From Gentiana macrophylla (taxonomy: Eukaryota; Streptophyta; Magnoliopsida; Gentianales; Gentianaceae): 64,000 nucleotides of DNA. The notes beneath the pieces are model-generated. The model ran no database searches and was not told the origin of the DNA. It saw only the letters and a list, made by a program, of their open reading frames with translations. Both the position numbers and the translations under genes were made by a program. Each line of letters starts with the position of its first letter. Within the stretch, counting starts at the first letter, position 1. Below are positions 1-10,123 of this stretch, piece after piece. The stretch is from the NCBI GenBank assembly GCA_026214975.1, contig JAOBSW010001151.1:124001-188000 (forward strand), written 5' to 3'.

Positions 1-846
1 GTATATATAACCATAGCGAGAATGGTCATCAGTGAAAGTGATAAAATAAGAGTATCCTCCTTTGGCTTGAATTGACATTGGGCCATATACATCAGTATGT
101 ATGAGGTCAAGCAATTCATTGGATCTTATCCCTTTGCCACTAAAAGGTGACTTTGTCATCTTGCCAAGTAAACAAGCTTCGCATGTATCAAACGATTCGT
201 AATCGAATTGATCCAACATTCCATCTTTATGGAGTTTGGAAATGCGATTCTTATTTATATGGCCAAGTTTACAATGCCATAAGTAGGATTCATTCAAGTC
301 ATTTGTTTTGGCTTTCTTGTTATTTATATTAAGTACGTCAACATTCATATCTAATATGTAGAGACCATTTCTAAGTATGCCAGTACCATAAAAGATTCCA
401 TCACGTGAAAATGAACAACATTTATTCTCAAACGTAAAAGAAAATCCATCAATATCCAACGCAGAAATAGAAATAATGCTCTTCGTAAGAGCGGGAACAA
501 AATAACAGTTATTAAGTTCTAGTACTAGCCCATTGGGCAATGAAAGAAAATAAACTCCTACGGCCAGTGCAACAACACTTGCTCCATTTCCAACGCGTAG
601 GTCCACCTCTCCTTTCCTCAGTTCTCTAGTTCTTCTTAGTCCCTGCATATTCGTACAAATATAAGAACCACAACCAGTATCTAATACCCAGTGGTTAGAC
701 TTAGAAGAAGCAATGTTGATCTCAATCATAAATATACCTGAAGTCGAAGCATCAGAATGCTTCTTCTTGGTACTCAAGAAGCCTTTGCAGTTTCTCCTCC
801 AATGTCCGGTCTCACCGCAATGTAGCAAGCATCCTTGGATTTGTCT
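1..846 (-). pseudogene. Copia pol, N-terminal half (protease, GAG-preintegrase, integrase start), element Cop1
   Basis: Read on the minus strand, this stays open from a zinc-knuckle region near 840 to the window edge. It shows in order: a CCHC-like box ending GETGHWRRNC, the retropepsin site WVLDTGCGSYIC (near 665-700), a GAG-preintegrase segment with LWHCKLGHINKNRI (near 245-300), and the start of the integrase core, HTDVYGPM followed by FTDDHSRYGY (near 1-110). These are standard Ty1/copia pol landmarks. The first knuckle cysteine spacing is disturbed, consistent with a small frameshift at the gag-pol junction. RT and RNase H would lie beyond the left edge. Family-level call is firm; lineage is not assigned. 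Confidence 0.9.
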
Positions 847-1543
847 TTTGCTATCTTAGGCGTTGGCTTAGGTACAACCTTCGCCTTCTTGGTCTTCTTC
901 TGGGCTTTTTCTTTGCCCTTGTTCGAAGTAACCAGCAACACTGCTTTCCCTTCCCCACAATGCCCTCAGCAGTCTTCAACATGTTCAATAACTCCGCAAG
1001 GGAGCAATCTATCTTGTTTATGTGATAGTTCATCACGAACTGCGAGAATGAATCAGGTAGAGATTGCAGAATCAAGTCAATACTCAACTCTCATTCCAAC
1101 TTGTGGCCCAGCTTCCCAAGCCTCTCTATGTACCCGATCATTTTAAGCACGTGTGACCCCACAACAGTCCCATATGCCATCTTACAACTAAACAGGGCCT
1201 TCGAGACCTCGTACCTCTCAGTTCGAGACTGAGAAGCATAAAGTTCCTTCAGGTGGACCATGATAGAGTAGGCGTCCATAGACTCATGCTATTTCTGCAG
1301 TTCAGGTGTCAGAGAAGCAAGCATGATACATGTAGCATCGATCTTGTCGAGCAATTGCTTGTTGTACTTCTCGACAACATCTGTAGCCGAACCCTCAGCG
1401 GGCTTTTCCGGTAGGGCCTCGTCCAAGACATAGCCAATCTTCTCGTGCCTCAAAACGATTTTGAGGTTTCTTTCCAAATCGAGAAAATTAGTTTCATCAA
1501 GCTTGTTTTCGATGATAAAACGAAGGTTCAATTTGTTTGACAT
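847..1543 (-). pseudogene. Copia gag, element Cop1, with in-frame stops and a frameshift
   Basis: The start codon at 1543-1541 opens a typical plant copia gag (MSNKLNLR at the start, then a segment ending IVLRHEKIGYVLDE), followed by the UBN2-type capsid region (SIMVHLKELYASQSRTERYE, then LILQSLPDSFSQFVMNYH). The frame is broken by TAG near 1289 and TGA near 1090, both explicable as C-to-T changes of CAG and CGA. A frameshift near 940 then moves the reading frame before the lysine-rich tail. Gag would form the virus-like particle. It is not translatable as one protein in this copy. Confidence 0.88.
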
Positions 1544-3377
1544 TTTCTACAACAATAAATAAAGATAGAATAAGTAAAAACTCATGTATAAAAACCCTAA
1601 ATTTGCACTTAATAATTTTATAAGGTTTTTTTACTCCCACTAGCCAACTATTCCCTATTGGCTTTCAAGAAAATAATTCCTTTAGTGGGCAAGATCTCAT
1701 TGAACTACCCCGACCCCCAACTTTGGCTGATGGGCCGAAAATAATTAAACAGGTGGGCAACGATTTGTCGATCGTATCTTATACGACTCTTGTTGTTTGA
1801 CAAGTCAACTCTTGGAGAATATTTCATCTTATGAAAATAGTCAAACCCTTGCCTTTAAAATCCAAACGACCCCGCTTTGGCTGGTGGCTGGGAGAATTAT
1901 TAGTCGAGTCTTAACCCCAATATTCATGAGATCTCTTTCGATCATATCTCGATAACGACGATATACCCGAGGTAGGTCAACCCCCGCTTTGGCTGGTGAG
2001 TTGGGTCCGAACAAGGGCTCTTCACCGTCGTTATAATATGGGGAGGCAATTCCGGCTTGATTTTTGACGTGGGAATAATTTTAAATTAATTCACATAATT
2101 AATTTGATTTAATTATGGTCTCATCTACTATGTGCATATTACTACTATATCATATAAAGTAAAACATACACAACATTCCGCACACAAAATAACCGGTATG
2201 ATCATGGACTTTTTTTCTAGAGTGCGGTTTGAATACAAACCGAGCGAAACCGCTGGTCACAAACTAAGGGTATCTCGCAACCGCCAATAGGATCTTTATT
2301 CTTTGTGACGCCAATGGGTTCTTTATCTCTCATTGGTCTTCAACTTCTTGCTCCATTCTTGTTACATAATAATTTATCTAATAATTACACCCGCCGCACA
2401 CGGGGGGCAGCTAACGGGAATGGGATAAATGCAAAAAGTAAACTAGGTCACGTTCTTCATAACGGCCTAGGACAATTTTTCAAAAACCAACATAAAGAAA
2501 ACATTCCCATCTATCCTATTGGTCGAGTCCATGATCAATCGGGGTCCATATAATCACATTATATCTACACATCTAATCCATACAATTTTATCTTATTAAA
2601 AAGATTAAATTCTAATTTTAACTACTTATGCGTCTTTATTTTATCACATCAAATAATTAAATAACTTTTAATTAATTATATGACTAAATCGAAAATTAAA
2701 ATTAACATTTAATTTTAAATCGATTTTAATTTCAATTAAATTTGAACTATTCAAAATAAATTAAAATAGTAAAGTCTCCTATTTGTTTCCTTTCCAAAAC
2801 TAAATTTGGCTTAGGCCTCGCCACTTTCCAAAATCAAAATTTTGGAAGTGGCTGCAGCGCTAGCGCTTTACAAATCAAATATTTGAAAAGGGCCTAGGCC
2901 TATTCCAAATCAAATATTTGGAAAGGCCAAATAATTTTGGTTTAGGCCTGGCCACTTTCTAAAATCAAAATTTTTGAAGTGGCCTAGGCCTAGGCCTTTT
3001 ACAAATCAAATATTTGAAAACGGCCTAGGCCTATTCCAAATCAAAATTCGGAAATGCCAATATGCCATATGGTTTCCCAATGGCCCAAACTATTTGAACC
3101 ATTGGTTGGCCATATGACATAACTAAACAAACGAGATATCTATGCACAATAAATATCACAAAACGAAAAAGGTCGATCTTCCCATTGGAAGAGGACAGCC
3201 GACGGACGGCAACCCTAAGGCCACCGCCGCAGAGGAAGGGGGGCCGCCGCTAGTCGGTCGAGCCCCCATGAACCCTATTTTTTTTTGTTGTTGTTTCAAC
3301 GTCTTGTGATTTAAATCTTGCATCTATTGATCAAATACTACGCATTTAAATTATGGTTTTGCTTAAGCTCGAAGTCT
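1544..3377 (-). other. Long untranslated leader of Cop1 between PBS and gag start
   Basis: About 1.8 kb between the primer binding site and the gag ATG, AT-rich and without a supported ORF. It holds repeated short blocks of the form 'cccc(g)ctttggctggtg' near 1710, 1873 and 1983 and a hairpin-rich tandem repeat described separately. A leader this long is unusual for copia elements. It could carry packaging or dimerisation signals (inference). Confidence 0.6.
2808..3060. repeat. Two tandem ~131-bp units made of nested inverted repeats (GGCCTAGGCC-type)
   Basis: Two direct copies start at 2808 and 2939. Each contains an inverted pair around CCACTTTCCAAAAT and ATTTTGGAAGTGG, a second pair around CAAATATTTG, and the palindrome GGCCTAGGCC. 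The copies differ by scattered substitutions and small deletions. They sit in the Cop1 leader. Confidence 0.75.
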
Positions 3378-3390
3378 GGATCTGATACCA
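3378..3390 (-). promoter_or_regulatory. Primer binding site of Cop1 (initiator tRNA-Met type)
   Basis: On the minus strand this reads TGGTATCAGATCC, matching the plant copia PBS complementary to the 3' end of initiator tRNA-Met except near its end. It adjoins the LTR edge, which fixes the element's orientation and the LTR boundary. Confidence 0.85.
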
Positions 3391-5213
3391 CAGTTAGGAA
3401 ATCACTAGTTTAACGCAGCGGAATTTAAAATTTAATTTCCTTTTACTAGATCGTTCTTCGTTTAATGCAATAAACACGTTAAGTAGTTTGACGGTTATAC
3501 CTCAGATGATCTATAAGATCGTCGCTTTGACCGTCAACGGAGAGTAGTTCAGTGCGCAAGCCGTCCACGCGTCCGGCCTCTATCGCTAATCCACGCGAAC
3601 CCCTTGCCGAAATTCTCCTTGGATTGCTATCGGAAAAACTCCGGTTGCTAGACCGGACCTTTTCTTCCCTCACAAACTCACTATGGTTTGCTCTCTATTT
3701 TTACACAAGAACTATGAGCTCTTGCAATTGTGATGTACAAAAGAGTTTGACACCCACTTCCTTTATATAGAGGAAGTGGCGCCCCAAAGTTGTGTGGAGA
3801 AGAAGAAAACCTTTTCCCAATAAAATAAGGAAAATCTCCTAGATTGATTTATCTCTTTTATTATAATCAATTTTACCAATATCTAATATTGAATATAATT
3901 ATCTTATTACCATAAATCTATTTTTCCAAAATCAATTAATATCTCATATTAATATTATGGTAATCTTATTAATTAAAGTGCACAATCCAAGTGTATCTTA
4001 TACCCTAGATGTTGCGCCCTAAATGCCAAATAATTGGCTTCAGGAATATTCTTTAATTAATATAATTTGTATATAATTAATATCTTGTATTTTATTTATT
4101 CATAATAAATAAATACCACCATATTAATTTACCACTATAACCTTTATAGTCTAGAGATAAACTTTCCTTATTTGGTTATCAACTATAACCGCATTTTAAT
4201 CCGAACTCGATGTTCATATGTGTGTGACCCGATAGGCTTCCGAATATGTTGGCCGTAGACACAAAGTGCAATTTTACTAAAATGCCCTTCATACCTAACG
4301 ATCACGGGATAGCGTCTAGCAACACACCGTGACCCCCAATTATCGGAAGAGTCAAAAGCAATGACTACTACCTTTCATGTGAAGCAGTTACCGTGTAACT
4401 TACAATCCTATCGTTGTAATAATATCCATACGATCGTATCTCGAGTGTCAATACATTGACAATCGTATCTTATAATCTGGATATCATGCTCTCTCGGAAT
4501 AACACATTTACTCCCACTTTGCAAAGATTCTCGAGAGCTAGACATTCCTTATAAGAAGGCCATTTCGGATATTCGATCCCAATCATAGGATACGCGATTC
4601 CCGGACGACCAATCATGAATACTCCGCATGCTTCAATATCATACCCAATCACTACCGCATGATCGTCCCGTGGTTAGGAGAAATCTCAATAGTGTCAAAG
4701 CATGACAATCCACACCGTGATGCCATGAAGACTCCGGTCATAAGGATAATTACACAACCGCCACATAGTGTGACATTTAATGTAAGTGGGTCAGTCTAAT
4801 GTACGCATTCTCTAAACCACGTCCACGTACAGTCCAAATGTCCCTACACTTCGATAGACGAGATCTATCCCTATCTTTTAAAAGATAGAAGACATCCAAT
4901 GCGTGCTAGTCTGATTATACTATCAATGTCCCATTTGATAATATGTGAGACTAGAGACATTTAAGTACCAACCTTGTTATAGCGATTAGAGATCTCATCA
5001 ACCATAATCAATATCATGGTTTCTCTATCACAGATTGATACTAGGGACGTTACTATATATATACAACAAATAATATGAAGATAAACAATATATAATAACA
5101 TAAGTGCTTTTATTAATCATAATAAAGTTATTACATGAACTAAACAGACTGTAAATGACCCGACCCGATCGGATCCGGTCCAACCCGATTGGGTTTAGGA
5201 CACCTTTCCAACA
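3391..5213 (-). mobile_element. 5' LTR of copia element Cop1
   Basis: On the minus strand the LTR starts TGTTGGAAAGG at 5213 and ends at the PBS. The expected terminal CA at the PBS side is altered (the plus strand reads CAGTTAGG where TGTTAGG is expected). Length is about 1.8 kb. It contains a TATA box inside a perfect inverted repeat (3754-3779). The partner 3' LTR would lie left of the window. Confidence 0.8.
3754..3779 (-). promoter_or_regulatory. Cop1 core promoter: TATA box in the loop of a 9-bp perfect inverted repeat
   Basis: CCACTTCCT and AGGAAGTGG flank an 8-nt loop. The minus strand reads TATATAAA at 3769-3762. This is the only good TATA box in the LTR in the correct orientation, so it probably sets the start of R. 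Confidence 0.7.
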
Positions 5214-5785
5214 AGAACATCTACATCATTTAGCCTTAGCAATTCACCAAGAAATTGCCAAGATTCTAAACCAGGGCTAAAAATGAATACTTACGAATTG
5301 AGGAATTGCTGGTATCTACATGATCCTGGTTACGCGGTGATGCTAATTATCTCCGTTCTGCAAAACGATGACCGGCTTGATCATATTTGTGAATATTCTG
5401 TTCGCTCTCTTCCTTCTCCCGATTTCTTCAGAGCAGTTCGGTCTCTCCCACCTTTTCTGAAAACTGGAGCACTTTGGGGAGTTTAAGGGGTGGGGTTTCT
5501 TTTAAAGAATTTAATTTCCACTAAAATAGATTATAGTGGATTAAATGAAAAATACTATATCTATCTTGTCATTTTAAACATTTTCTATAATTAAATCCAT
5601 TAACAATGAGGGCCTTTAGGGCAACACATTAAATCTACTATTGCCATTAAGGGCGCCACACTTCTATTAGCAGTATATTATAGAAAATATATCATTGTAG
5701 AGATATTTTTGTATTTATTGTGTACACACTAGAAGGTCCTGGATACTTACTTGGAAACAACACCAAAATCAATGGAAATATACTT
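5214..5785. other. No assignable gene; unclassified sequence between Cop1 and the CACTA end
   Basis: The 67-codon open frame at 5283-5486 shows no recognisable domain. The rest is AT-rich. It may be old degraded transposon or ancestral intergenic DNA. Confidence 0.4.
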
Positions 5786-6130
5786 CACTACAAGAAATTT
5801 GGTTTTTAATGAGGAGATTTCTCCTCATTAATTGTCCATTTCTCCTCATTAAAGACTTTTAATGAGGAGAAACCACTCCTCATTGCAGCTTCTCTAGTTA
5901 AAGGTATATAATTAGGAGAATTGAATCTCCTCATTAATTATATCATACATTTAATGAGAATATATCCTCCTCATTAAAATTATTTTAATGACGGAATTTC
6001 TCCTCATTAAAATATTTTTTATGATGACTAATCTCCTCATAAAATATTTTTAATGATGACCAATCTCCTCATAAAAATGTTTTTAATGATGACTAATCTC
6101 CTCATTATCAGGTCATTTACCCCTCATTAA
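5786..6130 (+). mobile_element. One terminus of a CACTA (En/Spm-type) DNA transposon with subterminal repeats
   Basis: The terminus CACTACAAGAAATTTGG at 5786 matches the plant CACTA inverted terminal repeat (CACTACAAGAAA). It is followed by many copies of a subterminal motif AATGAGGAGA or its complement TCTCCTCATT, first as a palindrome at 5811-5832 and then at about 30-60 bp intervals to about 6130. Such arrays bind the transposase in this superfamily. No matching TTTCTTGTAGTG end is visible downstream, so the element is truncated or its other end has decayed. Confidence 0.75.
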
Positions 6131-6680
6131 ATCAAGATTCAATGACAACTCATCTCCGGAGATGTCATCAATGTGGTACTCCACCTCCTTAAAACCCTAG
6201 CCCGGAACACATAATGTGGGGAAAACCAGGTGTTAGGGAAAGAGTGTGGGCATAGTGACAATGGAAAACCCAACGATATAAAAAAAAGGATGTGCATATC
6301 GACACCACACCAAAACCTATCCAAATGAGAAGCACAACAAAAATATGCAGTGCCTAAAAACATAACACTACTAATAGCCGTATAAAAACCAAAAACTAGT
6401 ACCTAAGACTCCAAAGCAGCAAAACTTGTGCAGATGAATTTCCAATATGTCAGCAAAGCAAGCAGCAGCAAGCCAAAAAGAAGACCCAAAAGAGAAACGG
6501 AATGCTGAAAATGGTCGAACCAGAGTGGTGGGATATTTTTCTTTTTTGGATTCTTCAATTTTGGTTCCTCGTTATTACCCCTTTCAAGACAACATCTTTA
6601 ATACGTTTCACGTCTGATATCTTCAGTGGCTTTATAAGGAATTCTTATGCCCCTTCTTCCAAACACCTATAGTCAGTTAC
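6131..6680. other. No assignable gene; sequence between the CACTA end and a copia fragment
   Basis: The open frame on the minus strand at 6139-6363 has no recognisable motif. The stretch may be interior CACTA sequence or unrelated DNA. Confidence 0.35.
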
Positions 6681-6697
6681 AAGGAATGTGTCAATTA

Positions 6698-6787
6698 ACA
6701 TTCCGGGACCTTAAGAGAATGAAAATAAATAGCTCGCGTCATGAAGAATATAAGGAACCTTTTATTGTACATTCCGGGACCTTAAGA
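6698..6787. repeat. 19-bp exact direct repeat at the broken end of a copia fragment
   Basis: ACATTCCGGGACCTTAAGA occurs at 6698-6716 and again at 6769-6787. The second copy abuts the point where the integrase reading of the fragment stops matching copia. It looks like a local duplication made during breakage or repair. Confidence 0.7.
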
Positions 6788-8095
6788 AATGTGCTTACAG
6801 CTTCTGCCCAAAATCTTCTTGAGAAACCAGCATGAGAGAGCATGCATCTTGCTCTCTCCAGAAGAGTTTGATTCATTCTTTCAACTACACCCTTTTCCTG
6901 AGGAGTATTCCTGACTGTATGATGTCTGGAAATACCCTCATTTCTGCACAACTCATCAAACTCATTCCAGCAGAATTCCAGACCATTATCTGTACGAAGC
7001 CTCTTGATCTTCTTCCCCAACTGATTTTCAACTAGAGCCTTCCATTGCATGACGCTCTTGAATGCCTCACTTTTGTGTTTCATCATCACCACCCAAGTCA
7101 TTCTTGAAAGGTCATCTATGAATGACACAAAATATCTGTGACCACCCAATGACTCCACATTTGATGGCCCCCAACAATCAGAATGAATGTAATCAAGTAA
7201 TGACTTTGTGCTGTGTATCCCTTTTGAGAAAACTTGCCCCTATGAAGCTTCCCAAACAATGCTCACAAAAGTCTAGATTCTTGACCTTACATCCCCTAAG
7301 AAGATCTTTCTGAGAAAGAATCTGCATCCCTTTTTCACCCTTGTGAGTTGTGACCCAGTCTAATATGCCATAGTTTTGTTAGCTATGACTGATGAACTTC
7401 AGCAGATGCTATAGCAGCAGACCCAGACACAACTGATCCTTGCAAAATATACAAGGTTCTCCTTTTGACTCCCCTGAGAACTGAAACTGTGTTTTTATAG
7501 ACACTCAGGTTTCCACCTTCACCCTTTAAACAGAATCTCTTGCTGTCTAAAAGACTGAGAGATACCAAGTTCTTGGTCATCTGTGGAACATGTCTAACTT
7601 CACTCAATGTACATAATTTACCATTCTTTGTCCTCAACTGAACTGAGCCAATCCCAATTATCTTGCAGACCTTTCTGTTTGCCATAGATATATGACCGCC
7701 ATCTATCTGTTGATAACTTGAGAACCACTCTATGTGTGGACAAATATGATAAGATGCTCCAGAGTCCAGAATCCACACATCAACATGATGTGTTGATTCT
7801 CCAGCTACTAGAACCATGTCCTCCTCTGAATCAAACTTAGCTGCTACAGCAGCTGTTCCAGAACTGTTCTCCTGCTGTTTTTTTTTTTTTTTTGGACAGT
7901 TGGACTTCCAATGTCCCTGCTCCTTACAGTAATTGCAAGCATCTGTGGATTTAGGACCTTTGGACCCTGTTTTCTTGGATTTCTTGTTCTTCCCAAACTG
8001 CTGCCCATGCCCTTTTCCACCACTGCTGCTAACTACTAGTCCAACAGCCTGACTGTCTGCCCCAGCTGCCTTATATATCCTTCCCAATTTTTTTT
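6784..8095 (-). pseudogene. Copia gag-pol fragment: nucleocapsid, protease, preintegrase, integrase core
   Basis: Minus strand. From right to left: a basic linker, the zinc knuckle CNYCKEQGHWKSNCP with a poly-lysine tail, the protease site WILDSGASYHICP, a GAG-preintegrase stretch with LGH and EHCLFGK, then integrase with FIDDLSRMTWV, RTDNGLEF and KGVVERMNQTLLERARCML. The integrase Asp and Glu positions are present. Several stops and shifts lie between 7160 and 7383. Both ends are broken: the right end near 8095 in a T-rich stretch, the left at a 19-bp repeat. RT, RNase H, LTRs and the capsid part of gag are absent. This copia is distinct from Cop1. Confidence 0.9.
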
Positions 8096-8714
8096 TATCT
8101 GGCCTAATTCGAATCGATAAGTATGAAATTTCGAACAAAAAGATCTAATTCGACGACTTGGCCTTAGGCCCAAAAAATTCCATGGCCGGCCTTGTGGGAT
8201 GCATTTAAATAAACTTGTTTTGCGGTTTAATTGACCCATACCCGGTGGCGGACCTAAATACAACTGATAGGGCACCTTGATTCGAAAAAAAATACACTAA
8301 TATATGTACTATGCATTTTGTTTGTCCCCTTCTTAATTTTTTTTATTTTTTTAAAAATTTTGTTGCCCTCTTATGTACCCGAGATCCTGCGTCCACCACG
8401 GTCCGTGCTTATCAATAAATTTGATGGATGTCCGAAATCCGAATGACTCGTACCCGTAAATAACACGAGTTTTCAGAACAGTGCCTTATATTTTTTTTTT
8501 TACTTTTCTAAACCATTTACATTAGTAAATTCCCATGCATCTTTCCCTATTTTCTGTTATATATTCCTTGGCTAAGATCATTGAATCTACCCCAGCCTTG
8601 CAGATAACGTGGAGAATATACTATAAATAAAAAACATAAAAATTCCTTGAGACAGTTAGTTATGTTTGGGCAGCAAAGTATCCAATAGGAGTCTGGGCGG
8701 ATCTACATTGAATC
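8096..8714. other. No assignable gene; AT-rich spacer before the SINE
   Basis: Contains poly-T runs and no open frame with a recognisable domain. The SINE inserted into this DNA. Confidence 0.4.
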
Positions 8715-8728
8715 GGAAAGGCCCAATG

Positions 8729-8966
8729 ATCCCCTGGATATGGCGCAGTGGGTGGCGCCAGTGCGTAGTGCGGCCTCTAACCTGTTCCGGAGGTCACTGG
8801 TTCGATTCCCCGTAATGGGGTTGATTTCGATTGATAACACCCTTCGGTCGAGAGAGGTTTCAAAGGCAGCCCATGTTGGAGCTACTAGGTTACCTGATTA
8901 ACCTCTCCTCACTTTCCTGTGGGATCGGGGGTGAGGGGACCCTTAATGGTAGAGTTTACCATTTTT
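8729..8966 (+). mobile_element. tRNA-derived SINE, full length, flanked by a perfect 14-bp target duplication
   Basis: The head carries RNA polymerase III boxes: A box TGGCGCAGTGGG (8741-8752) and B box GGTTCGATTCC (8799-8809), spaced as in a tRNA. The body is about 240 bp and ends in a short T run (TTTACCATTTTT). GGAAAGGCCCAATG occurs at 8715-8728 and 8967-8980, directly abutting the element, which is the signature of LINE-mediated insertion. The T-ended tail is reminiscent of Au-type plant SINEs, but I cannot confirm the family without a search. The perfect duplication suggests a fairly recent insertion. Confidence 0.9.
8741..8809 (+). promoter_or_regulatory. Internal Pol III promoter (A and B boxes) of the SINE
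   Basis: A box at 8741-8752 and B box at 8799-8809 fit the tRNA consensus. The sequence between and around them does not fold as a complete tRNA cloverleaf by eye, so this is a SINE head and not a tRNA gene. Confidence 0.8.
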
Positions 8967-8980
8967 GGAAAGGCCCAATG

Positions 8981-9501
8981 TCTCCACTGAGGTCTTTTTT
9001 TTATTAATTATAAAATGATATAATTTTGTTATTTAAAAAATATAAAAACATTACTAATCTTTTTTACTGGATCTTCGACTTTGCTCTGATGCACACGAGA
9101 AATTTTTCTAAGTCCGTCAAGAGAAACAAGTAACAACAAAATATTATAAAATATTATATAGCACTCATATAACAACAAAATAGCTCATGCATATATGAGA
9201 AACAAGTAACGCATGTATTATGTATTATAATAGTATACATCCGTCATCTTTCTGTTTTGCATGTGATTCAAGGGTTTTGTCCGTATAGGACTTAAACTAA
9301 TTATTTCACTTTTTATGCATGCACTTTCAATGAATTTGGACATGGAAATACACTTTAATTAACACATAATTAATTAAATCTTTTCGATTTTCTTCTTGTT
9401 CTATTGATGTGAAGATGAATGAATGAAAGAATGGAATTTAAGTGAAATTCACTGTTTGCATATCATTTTTCTTATATTTATTTACCTAGAGTCATAAATA
9501 A

Positions 9502-9503
<2 letters not shown>
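8981..9503. other. No assignable gene; AT-rich intergenic sequence
   Basis: Strongly AT-rich, with short tandem words and no supported ORF, ending in an AT microsatellite. Confidence 0.4.

Positions 9504-9542
<39 letters not shown>
9504..9542. repeat. (AT)n microsatellite
   Basis: An uninterrupted AT dinucleotide run of about 38 bp. A purine-only (GA-rich) stretch follows at about 9625-9685. Confidence 0.95.
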
Positions 9543-9544
<2 letters not shown>

Positions 9545-9779
9545 ACGGCTGTTTTTGTTTCTTGGCTCAACAGTTATATGCTTAGTTGATAATGCCTGTC
9601 GACATCCAGATTCAATCTTATTGGAAAGAAGGGAACAGAAGGGAACAGAAGAGAAAGAAGAAAAGAGAAGAGAAGAGAAGGAAAAGTTTATTAAATTATA
9701 TAAATTTTGGAACAGATCGATAAGAACTAATTCAATTTTAAAATTAACGTTGGGAATCTCACGCGATGAGTTCGTACTC

Positions 9780-9920
9780 CAATTGTGTATGGCCAACACC
9801 CGGATAGGCGTATCTGGCTGTATGAGCGGCGAGGCAACACAATCAAGACGGGTTATCGCCTGGCCCTATCATTGTATCATCGGGGTCGGTTAGGCCGGAC
9901 ATGGTATAGTGTTGGTGTCA
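9780..9920 (+). pseudogene. LINE ORF2 scrap (region just before the zf-RVT domain)
   Basis: In the frame starting at 9803 the plus strand reads DRRIWLYERRGNTIKTGYRLA. This resembles the D-x-x-x-W-x-Y/H...G-x-x-x-V-K-S-G-Y-R-L-A signature between the RT and zf-RVT parts of plant LINE ORF2. Only about 40 codons are recognisable, and both sides are lost. The match is by eye to one short motif, so the call is moderate. Confidence 0.5.
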
Positions 9921-10082
9921 CAGTTCATCAATGATAATCAATATCCGAATTCTCTATCACAATAATTCTAGAAACATTAATTACTATTTACAATATCTAA
10001 TTTTTTTCTCGAATAAACAACTTGTTGAGACTACTCTAGAAGACTCCGCATAAATAATATTATTAGTTATTATTATTCCTAT
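9921..10082 (+). other. LTR-like fragment in inverted orientation relative to copia element G
   Basis: The segment 10026-10053 is the reverse complement of 34593-34620 in G's LTR with one mismatch in 28 bp. It abuts the truncated end of G's gag. The part at 9925-9965 also resembles the Cop1 LTR near 4995-5040. It is best read as a broken, inverted copia LTR piece. Confidence 0.45.
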
Positions 10083-10123
10083 AATAACTAAGACGGTGCC
10101 ATCAATACAACTGAAGACGCCTT
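10083..10123 (-). pseudogene. Copia G gag, continuation beyond the inserted element L
   Basis: On the minus strand this continues the gag frame of 34164-34323 across element L: once the 24 kb insertion and one TSD copy are ignored, the frame reads on as GVFSCIDGTV, typical for this part of copia gag. It then stops matching near 10083, so G's gag is truncated here. Confidence 0.7.

Noticed and set aside
2305..2553. 82-codon open frame in the Cop1 leader
   Set aside because: No recognisable domain, wrong strand for the element, and surrounded by structured non-coding sequence.
5283..5486. 67-codon open frame with a plausible start
   Set aside because: No domain, no neighbours suggesting a gene, and length expected by chance.
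8741..8812. Possible tRNA gene (A and B boxes)
   Set aside because: The boxes are good, but there is no clean acceptor or anticodon stem, and the unit extends to a 238-bp element flanked by a 14-bp duplication, so it is a SINE head.
9555..9893. 112-codon open frame including the GA-rich stretch
   Set aside because: Low-complexity purine run inflates the frame; the supported reading at its end is a different frame matching a LINE motif.
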